DNA from: SIG223 sp964442785
GTDB lineage: Bacteria > Bacillota_I > Bacilli_A > RFN20 > DUOF01
Reading direction: 5' to 3'
DNA: 11,720 nucleotides
Assembly: GCA_964442785.1 (NCBI GenBank)
Contig: CAYTZW010000030.1
Location: forward strand, 1 to 11,720
Position numbers and translations under genes: made by a program. Position 1 is the stretch's first letter, and each line of letters opens with the position of its first letter. The notes beneath the pieces were generated by a model. That model did no database searches. It was not told where the DNA came from and saw only the letters and a list, made by a program, of their open reading frames with translations. Positions 1 to 7,206 of the stretch are shown piece by piece.

Positions 1-45
1 CTCGCCCACATAGTAGGCGGTTTTACGTTGTTCTTCGAACGACAT
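1..45. other. GC-rich, hairpin-forming partial element at left edge (RNA gene end or partial CDS)
   Basis: By count 22 of these 45 bases are G or C, far above the surrounding AT-rich DNA. Two hairpins can be drawn: CGCC (3-6) with GGCG (16-19), and GTTGTTC with GAACGAC (27-33 and 37-43, one G-U pair, TTC loop). A terminator-like stem follows at once. This fits the 3' end of a plus-strand structured RNA. Two protein readings are also open. On the minus strand an ATG at 45-43 begins a reading frame MSFEEQRKTAYYVGE that runs off the edge, but no ribosome binding site precedes it and a terminator lies just upstream. On the plus strand one frame stops at 45-47. I recognise none of these as a known family. 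Confidence 0.3.
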
Positions 46-51
46 AATAAA

Positions 52-75
52 AAAAGAGCATTTCAATGCCCTTTT
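52..75 (-). terminator. Terminator of the YjcZ pair, possibly bidirectional
   Basis: Read on the minus strand, GGGCATT, a GA loop and AATGCTC form a stem with one G-U pair, followed by a run of T. It lies immediately downstream of the 28-residue YjcZ-like gene. In the plus direction the same stem has one A-C mismatch and a shorter T run, so it may also end whatever lies at 1-45. Confidence 0.65.
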
Positions 76-78
76 AGA

Positions 79-165
79 TTAATAATTATAGCCCCATAGA
101 CCATAACCGATAATTGCTAGAAGTATAAATAGAACTAAAATTATTGCAAATGAATTTCCGCACAT
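79..165 (-). CDS. YjcZ-family tiny membrane protein (28 aa)
   Basis: This gene encodes a 28-residue peptide: MCGNSF, then a hydrophobic helix AIILVLFILLAIIG at about residues 7-20, then an aromatic, glycine-containing tail (YGLWGYNY). The pattern of a short Gly-rich head plus the I/L/V-rich 'LFILLxIIG' segment is that of the YjcZ sporulation family of tiny Bacillus proteins, whose members are made during sporulation and are probably membrane-associated. Their biochemical role is unknown. The start is fixed by a strong AAGGAGGA ribosome binding site about eight bases upstream (plus-strand 173-180). It lies 26 bases downstream of a longer paralogue and is probably co-transcribed with it. It has a cysteine at position 2 but no lipobox. 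The call rests on motif resemblance, because so short a peptide gives little statistical support. Confidence 0.72.
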   Translation of the reverse strand: MCGNSFAIILVLFILLAIIGYGLWGYNY

Positions 166-191
166 ACTAAAGTCCTCCTTTCAAATTTATT

Positions 192-314
192 TTAGAACCA
201 AGCAGCACCAATTATTGCTAATAAAATAAAGAGAACAAGAATTAACATAAATCCATTGTTTCCATATCCGCCTGCAAATTGTTGGCAACCTGTACCACAA
301 GTAGCTGTATTCAT
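192..314 (-). CDS. YjcZ-family sporulation protein (40 aa)
   Basis: This gene encodes a 40-residue peptide with a Gly/Asn/Cys-containing head (cysteines at 6 and 10, then GGYGNNG) and a C-terminal hydrophobic helix FMLILVLFILLAIIGAAW at residues 22-39. That is the characteristic signature of the YjcZ/tiny-TM sporulation family of Firmicutes. The start is supported by an AAGGAGG ribosome binding site (plus-strand 325-331), followed by GTCCAATAT and ATG. It shares the core ILVLFILLAIIG with the smaller gene downstream, so the two are paralogues. Family members are expressed in sporulating cells and may sit in the spore envelope. Finding a pair here suggests that the host sporulates or descends from a spore former. 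The gene is easily missed because of its size. Confidence 0.85.
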   Translation of the reverse strand: MNTATCGTGCQQFAGGYGNNGFMLILVLFILLAIIGAAWF

Positions 315-341
315 ATATTGGACCCTCCTTTGTTTTCAATT

Positions 342-369
342 TATTTTATGCAAGTTCTTTTTTATGGTT
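342..369 (-). promoter_or_regulatory. Possible sigma-K-like promoter for the YjcZ pair
   Basis: On the minus strand CATAAAATA (plus 342-350) matches the mother-cell sigma-K minus 10 pattern CATAnnnTA. AACC (plus 366-369) lies 15 bases upstream and resembles its AC minus 35 box. Transcription would start near 335, just ahead of the ribosome binding site. In DNA this rich in A and T a chance match is quite possible. It is offered because YjcZ proteins are sporulation products. Confidence 0.25.
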
Positions 370-454
370 ACTTTATTTATAGAAAAATAGGCTAATATCT
401 CTTTTATTACTTTTTGTTTTTTTCTTTTTTTGTGTTAAGCCACAATTTTTATTA

Positions 455-483
455 TTGAAAATAATATTCAAATAAGTTAGAAT
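455..483 (+). promoter_or_regulatory. Sigma-A-type promoter of the PrsA-like operon
   Basis: TTGAAA at 455-460, a 17-base spacer and TAGAAT at 478-483 make a good vegetative promoter. Transcription would start near 490, giving a leader of about 25 bases that contains the AGGAGG ribosome binding site at 501-506. Confidence 0.6.
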
Positions 484-514
484 ATACAAATGTAACAATA
501 AGGAGGAAAATTTA

Positions 515-2185
515 ATGAAAAAATCATTGCTTACTTTAGCTGTCGCAACGATTTGTTTATCAGGTTGTGGTAAAAATGATGATAGTATCAAATCTAAAAA
601 AATCGATGGCAAAGAAGTTATCGCAATGGTAGGAAATACACCAATCTATGCTGATGATATAGCTGATAAAATACTATACAATGCTGATGGTGCTGAATTA
701 ATCTATTCAGAGTTAACAAAATTAGTTACTAAGTTAGCTTATCCTGCCACTGAAGATATTAAAGCATCTGCTGAAGTTCAATTATCTCAATGGAAAGATG
801 AAGTTAAGTCCACTGCTTCAAGTAATGGAACAACTTATGATGAGGAATTAAAGACAGCTCTTGCTGATGAGGGTGTAGACTCTCTAAATGAATTGGAGAA
901 AAAATTCCAATATGACTTACAAAGAAAGAAATTAGAAAATAAGTATTGGGAAGAAAACAAAGCTGATTATTATGAAAAATATGCTGAAACAGCTTTACCT
1001 TACCACGTTTCTCACTATCTATTAAGTTTAGGAGAACCATCTAATAATTATTTTTCTGAAACTTTAACTGAATCAGAAGCTAAAAAGTTATCATATTTAA
1101 TTGATGACTTAGCTGACCCTGAACAATCATTTGATTCTATCGCAAGTGATACTGCTAATGGTTCTGCTGATACTGGAAGTGCTTCTAAAGGTGGAGATTT
1201 AGGTATTATGGATATTTATACATCTTATGTATCTGAATTTAAGTATTCTGTTTATATGGCTGATTATTATTTGCATCAATATGAAGAAAATTTCTTTGCA
1301 AATACACCTGCTATTTATCAAAGTATTGTAAACACTTTAAAAGCTACTGATTTTTATGCAAATGGAGTAAATTATATTCCTTATAGCATTACCAAAACTT
1401 TTAAAGATAACATTGATAAAGTATCAACTTCAAGTAACAGCCAAATCTATAACAAATCTGCTTATAGATATACATCTGCAAATATCATTTTCCAAAATTA
1501 TTTCAATAATCCTGGACTTAGTTTCATCGAATATGACAACGGAGTTCCTGCTAACGCTGTAAAAGGTGTTGACTATGTTGAAGTAAAAGTTGGTCCTAAC
1601 GATACTGATGTTAAGAAAGTATTAGCAAAAGAAGGAAAAGTAGTTTTAATTACTAGAAGTTCTGGTTTAGATTCAAGTTCTGGTTTACATTTTATTTTAA
1701 TTGAAAAATCACCTTTAGAAAGTGATGCTGTTAAATACTATTCAGAAAAAGATAACGATGATGAATACACTTCTTTTGTTGAATATTATGGAAAAGATTT
1801 ACAAGACGATACTGAAGACACTTTAAAAGCTAATGTTAAAACTGCTATTTCATATGGTGATTCTTCAACAACTGATTATCTAAACGTTGATATTTTCCAA
1901 AAATATTATTTAGAAAATGCTGAAAACATCACTATTTCAGAAAAAATCAAAACTCTATTAAATACTTACCTTGATACTAAAGAAAGTATTGATAAAGAAA
2001 CTTCAGAAGAAAATATCATCAATTCTGTAAATCAATATGCTTTAAGACTTGATACATTTGATTATTATCACAATGATAGTCATTATGTTCCTGTAAGCTG
2101 TATTGATGCAAAATATGGCGATGAAAAAGCTTGTATTTGGGATAACACATTAAAAGTTTACAAAAACAGAAAGGAGTCAGAATAA
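515..2185 (+). CDS. PrsA/parvulin-like foldase lipoprotein (556 aa)
   Basis: This is a probable extracytoplasmic foldase, anchored by lipid to the outer face of the membrane, that assists folding of secreted proteins. Residues 1-18 form a lipoprotein signal peptide ending in the lipobox LSGC, with Cys18 as the lipidation site. Residues 33-140 resemble the SurA/PrsA N-terminal chaperone arm (VGNTPIYADDIAD onward). Residues 164-245 carry the start of a parvulin peptidyl-prolyl isomerase fold: VSHYLLSL, a helix with FDSIASDTAN, then GSASKGGDLG and VSEF. The usual last strand does not follow directly. A candidate (SGLHFILIEKS, 389-399) comes after about 130 extra residues, so the domain is interrupted. 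Cys529 and Cys540 near the C-terminus could form a disulfide. At 556 residues it is about twice the length of classical PrsA, and whether isomerase activity survives is unclear. It is first in a two-gene operon. The start follows AGGAGG at good spacing. Confidence 0.8.
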   Translation: MKKSLLTLAVATICLSGCGKNDDSIKSKKIDGKEVIAMVGNTPIYADDIADKILYNADGAELIYSELTKLVTKLAYPATEDIKASAEVQLSQWKDEVKSTASSNGTTYDEELKTALADEGVDSLNELEKKFQYDLQRKKLENKYWEENKADYYEKYAETALPYHVSHYLLSLGEPSNNYFSETLTESEAKKLSYLIDDLADPEQSFDSIASDTANGSADTGSASKGGDLGIMDIYTSYVSEFKYSVYMADYYLHQYEENFFANTPAIYQSIVNTLKATDFYANGVNYIPYSITKTFKDNIDKVSTSSNSQIYNKSAYRYTSANIIFQNYFNNPGLSFIEYDNGVPANAVKGVDYVEVKVGPNDTDVKKVLAKEGKVVLITRSSGLDSSSGLHFILIEKSPLESDAVKYYSEKDNDDEYTSFVEYYGKDLQDDTEDTLKANVKTAISYGDSSTTDYLNVDIFQKYYLENAENITISEKIKTLLNTYLDTKESIDKETSEENIINSVNQYALRLDTFDYYHNDSHYVPVSCIDAKYGDEKACIWDNTLKVYKNRKESE

Positions 2186-2188
2186 TTT

Positions 2189-3712
2189 ATGAAGAATTTA
2201 AACAAACTATTTACTCTACTTCTAGCTGGAACTATGTTAGCAGGTTGTGGTAGTGATAAAAAGAAAACAGTTTCTGCTTCTATAAGTGATAGCAAAACTA
2301 ATGTTGCTACTTCAGGAAAAGAAAAGACGAGCACTCTAGGAGATTTATATGATACTCTTTACACTGATTCAAGTGTTATGGACAATCTTTTCGCTACTAT
2401 TGCTAAACAAGAATTACTAAAAGATATGACTGAAGATGAGTTAAATGCTCTTATTGCTGAAAGAAGACAAGAACTTTTAGAAGAAAATATTGAAAACGAA
2501 GAATACCAAGATACAAGTTTAACTAATGGTGTTGTATCATTATTCAATGAAAAATTATTTGTAAGAGCTTTAAGAAAAAAAGGATATTCTATTACTTGTG
2601 CTAATAATTATGGTCCTGAAATTGAAGGTAACTATTCTTACAAAGACGGAACAATCTTCAAATGTGATTATTCAGATTATTATGCAAAAGAATTAGATAA
2701 TTCAATTTTAAAACATCTTTTAATCGAAAAATACATTAAAGTAGAAAAAACAAATACTTTAAAGAAAAACAAAACAGTTAAAGTTAAATACTTAGCTATT
2801 CCTTCTGCAAATTATGAAATTATCGTTTCAGGAGAACCTGAAATTGAATATAACGAATTAGAAGATGGCGTTACTCCTGCAATAGGACATTATGCTAAAA
2901 AAGATAGTTCTTATATCGAAATCACTAGTGAAAATGCTACTGAATATTTAGAAAATACTGAATACACAGACGGTTTCTATCAAAGAGTTGAAACTGAAAC
3001 ATTTGAAAAAGAAACTGCTAGAACAAAACAATTTATGTTAGATGCTGTTAAAGATTTATTAGCAGGAAAAACTTTAGAAGATATTGAAAATAAATGGAAA
3101 GAAAACATTAAAGAAGTTGAACAATACACTTACAGCAATGCTTGTCCATTCGATACTTCTAAATTAGACAATGGTTCTAGCCACGCTAGTGTTGAAGATG
3201 CTTGTGGTGCTTATACTAACAATGGTGCTTATTCAGATGATATTGGTTTAAAATTAAAAATGCACGAAATTGAAGAAACAAAATATGTTCACGAAGAAGT
3301 TATTGATTCTTCAGCAACTATTCTAAATTCTGATATCGTTACCAGTTTATTCTCTGATAATGTTGAAGAAAGATTATATTCTTTATCAACAGGAAGTACT
3401 ACTAAATATTTAATTTCTTCATCTAAAGCTGTTGGAAGTGATTATACTGCTAATGATATTATCGTTAATGATTCATCTAATAGTTATTATTATATTATTC
3501 AAGTAGAATTAATTAATTCAGATTTAGATGATGATGTTCCTGCAGAAGCTGCTTTAAAAGATGAAGGTGCTTACTACTTAGCAGAAAATAACTCATCTAT
3601 TATCTCTGCAGCATTAGAATTCTATCTATCAAAATATGATATTAAAGTTCACGATGAAGCATTCTATGATTATTTAGATTCAACATATCCTAAGATTGAA
3701 TTTGATTACTAA
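2189..3712 (+). CDS. Second PrsA-like secreted lipoprotein, divergent (507 aa)
   Basis: This gene encodes a lipoprotein with signal peptide 1-20 and lipobox LAGC (Cys20), followed by a low-complexity Ser/Thr/Lys linker. It begins three bases after its neighbour's stop. Its ribosome binding site AAGGAG (2171-2176) lies inside the end of that gene, so the two are translationally linked. The N-terminal helical part (about 50-185) is arranged like the SurA/PrsA chaperone arm. VKVKYLAIPS (197-206) and SNSYYYIIQVEL (431-441) sit where first and last parvulin strands would be. The GGDLG-type loop of the first protein is absent, so an isomerase function is doubtful and a holdase role is more likely. 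Four mature-domain cysteines fall into two pairs, 137/159 and 319/339, which suggests two disulfides. It is probably a diverged paralogue of the first gene. It could instead be a lipoprotein of unknown function that happens to resemble it. Confidence 0.68.
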   Translation: MKNLNKLFTLLLAGTMLAGCGSDKKKTVSASISDSKTNVATSGKEKTSTLGDLYDTLYTDSSVMDNLFATIAKQELLKDMTEDELNALIAERRQELLEENIENEEYQDTSLTNGVVSLFNEKLFVRALRKKGYSITCANNYGPEIEGNYSYKDGTIFKCDYSDYYAKELDNSILKHLLIEKYIKVEKTNTLKKNKTVKVKYLAIPSANYEIIVSGEPEIEYNELEDGVTPAIGHYAKKDSSYIEITSENATEYLENTEYTDGFYQRVETETFEKETARTKQFMLDAVKDLLAGKTLEDIENKWKENIKEVEQYTYSNACPFDTSKLDNGSSHASVEDACGAYTNNGAYSDDIGLKLKMHEIEETKYVHEEVIDSSATILNSDIVTSLFSDNVEERLYSLSTGSTTKYLISSSKAVGSDYTANDIIVNDSSNSYYYIIQVELINSDLDDDVPAEAALKDEGAYYLAENNSSIISAALEFYLSKYDIKVHDEAFYDYLDSTYPKIEFDY

Positions 3713-3739
3713 AAAAGGGAAGTTTATACTTCCTTTTTT
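3713..3739 (+). terminator. Rho-independent terminator of the PrsA-like operon
   Basis: GGAAG (3718-3722) and CTTCC (3729-3733) form the stem with a six-base loop. An A run and a T run flank it and extend the pairing. It starts directly after the stop codon. Confidence 0.85.
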
Positions 3740-3740
3740 C

Positions 3741-3769
3741 TTGCTTTTTATTAAGGTAAAGTTTAATAT
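3741..3769 (+). promoter_or_regulatory. Candidate promoter of the HIT gene
   Basis: TTGCTT (3741-3746), a 17-base spacer and TAATAT (3764-3769) lie between the preceding terminator and the gene. The predicted start near 3776 would leave only a very short leader ahead of the ribosome binding site. Confidence 0.4.
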
Positions 3770-3790
3770 TTTAATGAGGTGAATAAGAAA

Positions 3791-4189
3791 ATGAAAGATT
3801 GTTTATTTTGCAAAATATTAAATAAAGAAATACCAAGTTATAAAATTTATGAAGATGAATATACTTATGCTTTTTTAGACATTTCCAAAGATTACGAAGG
3901 ACATACTTTAGTAATACCAAAGAAACACTATGATAATATTATTGATTGTGATCAAGAAACTTTAAATCATCTAATGAATACAATTAAAATTATAAGTTCT
4001 CATTATTTAGAATTAGGTTATAAAGGAATCAATATTTTCAATAATAACAATAAAGAAGGCGAACAAGCTATATTACATCTTCATTTTCATCTTATTCCAA
4101 GAAAAGAAAATGAGAATTTTAGCATTTATGCTTCTAATGAAAAACACGATTTTGATTTAGAAAAATTAGCAAAAAAACTTAGTATTTAA
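3791..4189 (+). CDS. HIT-family (histidine triad) nucleotide-binding protein
   Basis: This is a cytosolic histidine triad protein of the HinT/Hit branch, whose relatives hydrolyse nucleoside phosphoramidates or related AMP-linked compounds. Residues 94-104 contain the triad His96-x-His98-x-His100 followed by LIPR; by family analogy His98 is the nucleophile. The N-terminus has CLFC (Cys4, Cys7), the zinc-binding pair found in many members, then KILNKEIPSYKIYED and GHTLVIPKKH, both typical of the fold. The 132-residue length is normal. A GTG at 3779 would add four residues, but it is part of the ribosome binding site GAGGTG. The ATG at 3791, about nine bases downstream, is the better start. It appears to be a single-gene unit between two terminators. 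The exact substrate cannot be told from sequence. Confidence 0.92.
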   Translation: MKDCLFCKILNKEIPSYKIYEDEYTYAFLDISKDYEGHTLVIPKKHYDNIIDCDQETLNHLMNTIKIISSHYLELGYKGINIFNNNNKEGEQAILHLHFHLIPRKENENFSIYASNEKHDFDLEKLAKKLSI

Positions 4190-4219
4190 AAAGGCATTGA
4201 TTAATGCCTTATTTTTTTA
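4188..4219. terminator. Bidirectional terminator between HIT gene and minus-strand operon
   Basis: AAGGCATT (4191-4198) and AATGCCTT (4203-4210) form an eight-base-pair stem. A runs on the left and T runs on the right serve both directions. It overlaps the stop codon of the small membrane protein gene on the minus strand, so the two convergent transcription units share it. Confidence 0.88.
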
Positions 4220-4421
4220 TTCCTAATAATTCTTTATACATAATAACACATACTGTATAAAGAGTACTAACTACTAACCATCTTCTTGATTTATCAAACA
4301 ATGAAAAATTGATAGGTTTTCCATATTCGTTGATTAATAATGTTGTTGCAAACAAAGCCATAGCAACTAATCCAATACCTAAAAAGATATAAAAAGTAAT
4401 TTTTTTATTTTTTTCCTTCAT
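4209..4421 (-). CDS. Small membrane protein with two predicted helices (70 aa)
   Basis: I do not recognise this family. The 70-residue product has a Lys-rich N-terminus, a clear transmembrane helix at about residues 8-30, a short loop with FSLFDKSRRW, and a second hydrophobic segment at about 48-62. By the positive-inside rule both ends (MKEKNKK and GIKK) and the RR-containing loop are positively charged, so topology is uncertain. The start is supported by AGAGGAA about seven bases upstream. It lies 43 bases downstream of the DUF2779 nuclease gene with no obvious terminator between them, so it is probably the last gene of the long minus-strand operon. No function is proposed. Confidence 0.68.
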   Translation of the reverse strand: MKEKNKKITFYIFLGIGLVAMALFATTLLINEYGKPINFSLFDKSRRWLVVSTLYTVCVIMYKELLGIKK

Positions 4422-4464
4422 AATATTCCTCTTTTCTTACTCACACATTTTAACAAAATAACAA

Positions 4465-6417
4465 CTAATTTTCAATATCATATGCTTTTCTTTTTAAAAT
4501 ATCATAAATTACAACGGTTCCCCAAGAATCTTTTTTACAATATTTTAATAAACCTTCTCTAATATATTGATAAGAAGGGACTTCTATTCCTTTTAAACAA
4601 GCCCTTAATAATGATTGATAAACATCTAATGCAATAGAGCCATTATAAATAACATCTTCCTTTGTATGATAATTCAAAGTATCTTTTATATCAAAAGAAA
4701 GATTATTATAAAATTTCATAATCTTTTCATCTGCTTGCACACTAGGACTGACCACTTTTAAACTAACTTTTCCATTGAAAGATTTTTTATACCATAGACA
4801 TTTAGTGAAAAAATCCATTAAGTCAACCGTTCTTTCTTGGCATATCTTTAAAAACTTTTCATACTTAGGATATTTTTCCGCCATTCTAGCAAATTGAGTA
4901 CATTCAAAACTTTTATTATAAACAACAAGTGTAAACTTTTTTTCTTTCCATTTAACTTTTTCTTTTGCAAATTGATTTAACATTGTCATTATTAAATCTA
5001 CTTCAGGATTATTTGATAAATCATTTTTAGGATTACCTAAAAATTCATAATGGGTAATACCGCCACCGATTCCTTTTTCGTAGTTGTGTTTTGACAAATC
5101 GTAATCCTTATTTACAATATGCATTGAATATTGAGAACATATTTGTTCCCAAGGGTGAGCATCTTTTACTAAAGGATAAGGGTATTGAAAAGTTTCAAAA
5201 TCAAAGAAAATTAAAGGAAAACAATTATAGTCTTTTTCCAACAATTCTTTTATTTCTTCCTTGTAAATATATTCTTTTTTTGAAGTATCAATGGCTACTT
5301 CTATTTGATGTCTAGCTACTTTTCTTTGTCCATTTTTAACAAAAGGAAAGTTTTCCTCAATATAAGAAAATGGAATATCTTTGATAAATTTACAATTCAT
5401 TTCATTAATTAAATGTTCACTTATTTTCCAATTTCCTCCTAGTATTGAAGAACTAGTTAGTTGAAATATATTATCTTCAAAATTGTATTTTTCTTTTTCA
5501 AGACATTCTGCAAAAATGGGACATTTACCATTTTGACGACATTGATATTTCATCTTTCTTAAAGGTTCTTTTTCATCAATAATTTTTTCAATTTCTTTTA
5601 ATAATATTTCCAATTCTTCAACATTTTCTTCAACATAATCTTTTAAAGTTTTTTCATTAATATAACTTATTTCTTCAAATAAATTAATTATTTTTGAGTT
5701 ATCAAAAGGATAAATAGAACCTTCCAAAAATGAAAAATCTTTATTTAATTGTACCAATACAATATTATTAATTTTGTTACCAAAATACTTTTTATAAACA
5801 AAATATTGAAACATTATATCCAATCTATATTCATCTTTTATTTTACTTTTGCTAGAAAAAACATTGGTAGTTCCTTTAACTTCATAAATAGTATAAGTAT
5901 TATCATCATTTTTTACCAAAGCGTCCCACCTAGCACGATATTTTTCCATATCAATTTGTCCTTCTAAAATGACTTTTATATTTTCATCTTGCAAATATTT
6001 TTGAGTATTTTCCTTTATTCTTTCTTGGTCATAAAGGATTTCTCCTTGTAAAGTGCCGTCTATAGTATCCGCTCTTTTTATTTTATCATTGTATTTTATT
6101 TTAAAATATAACATTGAAAGCATTGATATTTCTTGCAAATCTTTCATTTGATAAATAAATTTAGTTGCCGTATCTAACTCACTTGTTTTTATCATATTTT
6201 CCAAATAAGGTATTAATTCTTTTTTTTCTTTTATTAAATCTAAAATATTATCAAAATTATTTTGCTCATTTTCAAGAGAAGAACCTTTTTCTATTTTTAT
6301 CCCTGCTTCAATTATTTTTTGATAAGTACTTAAAACTTTTTTTTCATTATTCATTAACCAAATTAAATAAGGACATTTTTTACTAAAGTAAGTTTTAACT
6401 AATTGTTTAGTTATCAT
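4465..6417 (-). CDS. DUF2779 protein: Cas4-like PD-(D/E)XK nuclease fused to DEDD exonuclease
   Basis: This is a predicted two-nuclease protein of 650 residues. The N-terminal half looks like a RecB/Cas4-type PD-(D/E)XK nuclease: Asp165 (RARWDALV) and Glu179-x-Lys181 (IYEVKG) are the expected metal-binding and catalytic residues. Cys15 plus Cys293, Cys299 and Cys305 (CRQNGKCPIFAEC) are placed as in proteins of this class that close the domain with a 4Fe-4S cluster. The C-terminal half (about 395-615) is the DUF2779 domain, an RNase H-like 3'-5' exonuclease: Asp406/Glu408 in FFDFETF, the NKSFE motif at 501-505, and Asp588 in HTKEDV. Homologues are widespread in Mollicutes ('UU173 family'), with substrate and biological role undetermined. 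The start at 6417 has an AAGGAC ribosome binding site and overlaps the previous gene by 11 bases, so the two proteins are translationally coupled. The stop is TAG. The gene appears intact. Confidence 0.85.
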   Translation of the reverse strand: MITKQLVKTYFSKKCPYLIWLMNNEKKVLSTYQKIIEAGIKIEKGSSLENEQNNFDNILDLIKEKKELIPYLENMIKTSELDTATKFIYQMKDLQEISMLSMLYFKIKYNDKIKRADTIDGTLQGEILYDQERIKENTQKYLQDENIKVILEGQIDMEKYRARWDALVKNDDNTYTIYEVKGTTNVFSSKSKIKDEYRLDIMFQYFVYKKYFGNKINNIVLVQLNKDFSFLEGSIYPFDNSKIINLFEEISYINEKTLKDYVEENVEELEILLKEIEKIIDEKEPLRKMKYQCRQNGKCPIFAECLEKEKYNFEDNIFQLTSSSILGGNWKISEHLINEMNCKFIKDIPFSYIEENFPFVKNGQRKVARHQIEVAIDTSKKEYIYKEEIKELLEKDYNCFPLIFFDFETFQYPYPLVKDAHPWEQICSQYSMHIVNKDYDLSKHNYEKGIGGGITHYEFLGNPKNDLSNNPEVDLIMTMLNQFAKEKVKWKEKKFTLVVYNKSFECTQFARMAEKYPKYEKFLKICQERTVDLMDFFTKCLWYKKSFNGKVSLKVVSPSVQADEKIMKFYNNLSFDIKDTLNYHTKEDVIYNGSIALDVYQSLLRACLKGIEVPSYQYIREGLLKYCKKDSWGTVVIYDILKRKAYDIEN

Positions 6418-7171
6418 ACAAATCGTCCTTTTTAATTATTTCAATCATTTTTTGATAATCTTCTTGCCATTTTTGTTCTTTTTCTTTCAATAAATTATCC
6501 ATTTTTTCATATAAAGATGAAATAAAAGCAACAATATCTTCATCTTTATTATCGACAGAAAACATTACAATAACTCTTTCAACATTTTCTAAAATCTCAT
6601 TTAATTGTTCATTATCAGTTTTAGCTCTATCTTTAAAGAAGTAAAAAAGAGTAACCATAGAAATATAACTTTGGTCATTTTTAGTAAGTAAAGAAAGATT
6701 TTTTTGTTGTAAAATATTTACAAGCAAAACATAAGCATAAAGTATAACAAAATATTCGTGGCTTGATATTGATAAATTTCTTATTTCTTCATCAAGATTT
6801 TGAAATATTTTTACATTATAATCAAAAATTTCATAAACAACATAATAATTGGCGATAAGTTGCTCTAATAATTCTTGATTATCTTGGTCAAAACGAGAAA
6901 CATTATCGTCTTCCACTTTTAGATATTTGCAATCAACAAAGATATCTCGATACATATTGTATAAATTATTAAAAACTCTTTGTCCTGATTCTTTATTAGC
7001 TTTAAGCATTTCTACAAAAGGACCTTCTTTTAAAGCTTCTTCAAATAATGATTTTCTTAAATAAAATATATGAGGTTTATAATTAGTATCCAATAAAGCA
7101 TATTCCACGCTATCACGAATACTTAAAAGTAATTGATACATTTTCATTGCAATATGATTTTCTATATTCAT
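6407..7171 (-). CDS. Helical protein of unknown function, coupled to the DUF2779 nuclease (254 aa)
   Basis: I do not recognise a family. The sequence is almost entirely predicted helix, rich in Glu, Lys, Leu and aromatic residues. It has a hydrophobic stretch at about 139-155 (EYFVILYAYVLLVNILQ) that is more likely a buried helix than a membrane span, and an amphipathic, probably coiled-coil C-terminus at about 218-248. There is no signal peptide, zinc motif, nucleotide-binding loop or DNA-binding helix-turn-helix that I can see. The start follows AAGGTGA at seven bases. Its 3' end overlaps the start of the nuclease gene by 11 bases, a tight arrangement that suggests the two products are made together and may form a complex. 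It might be a regulatory or substrate-loading partner of the nuclease, which is inference from position only. Confidence 0.8.
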   Translation of the reverse strand: MNIENHIAMKMYQLLLSIRDSVEYALLDTNYKPHIFYLRKSLFEEALKEGPFVEMLKANKESGQRVFNNLYNMYRDIFVDCKYLKVEDDNVSRFDQDNQELLEQLIANYYVVYEIFDYNVKIFQNLDEEIRNLSISSHEYFVILYAYVLLVNILQQKNLSLLTKNDQSYISMVTLFYFFKDRAKTDNEQLNEILENVERVIVMFSVDNKDEDIVAFISSLYEKMDNLLKEKEQKWQEDYQKMIEIIKKDDLYDN

Positions 7172-7206
7172 AAATTTATCACCTTTTTTATTTTAGCATA
7201 TTTTTC

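Noticed and set aside
409..432. T-rich run in the divergent region as a terminator for either flanking unit
   Set aside because: No stem precedes it in either direction. It lies between divergent genes and is better seen as AT-rich promoter-upstream DNA.
3779..3790. GTG start four codons upstream for the HIT protein
   Set aside because: The GTG is part of the ribosome binding site GAGGTG. The ATG at 3791 has correct spacing and begins the conserved N-terminus.
5091..6386. Plus-strand open frames within the nuclease gene
   Set aside because: They are antisense to a well-supported coding region, are Phe/Leu/Ile-rich as expected of AT-rich antisense, and match no family I recognise.
7190..7198. 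Extended minus 10-like TGCTAAAAT (minus strand) upstream of the helical protein gene, suggesting an internal promoter
   Set aside because: The start would fall inside the ribosome binding site, no minus 35 is present, and the 35-base gap is easily read through from the HAD gene.
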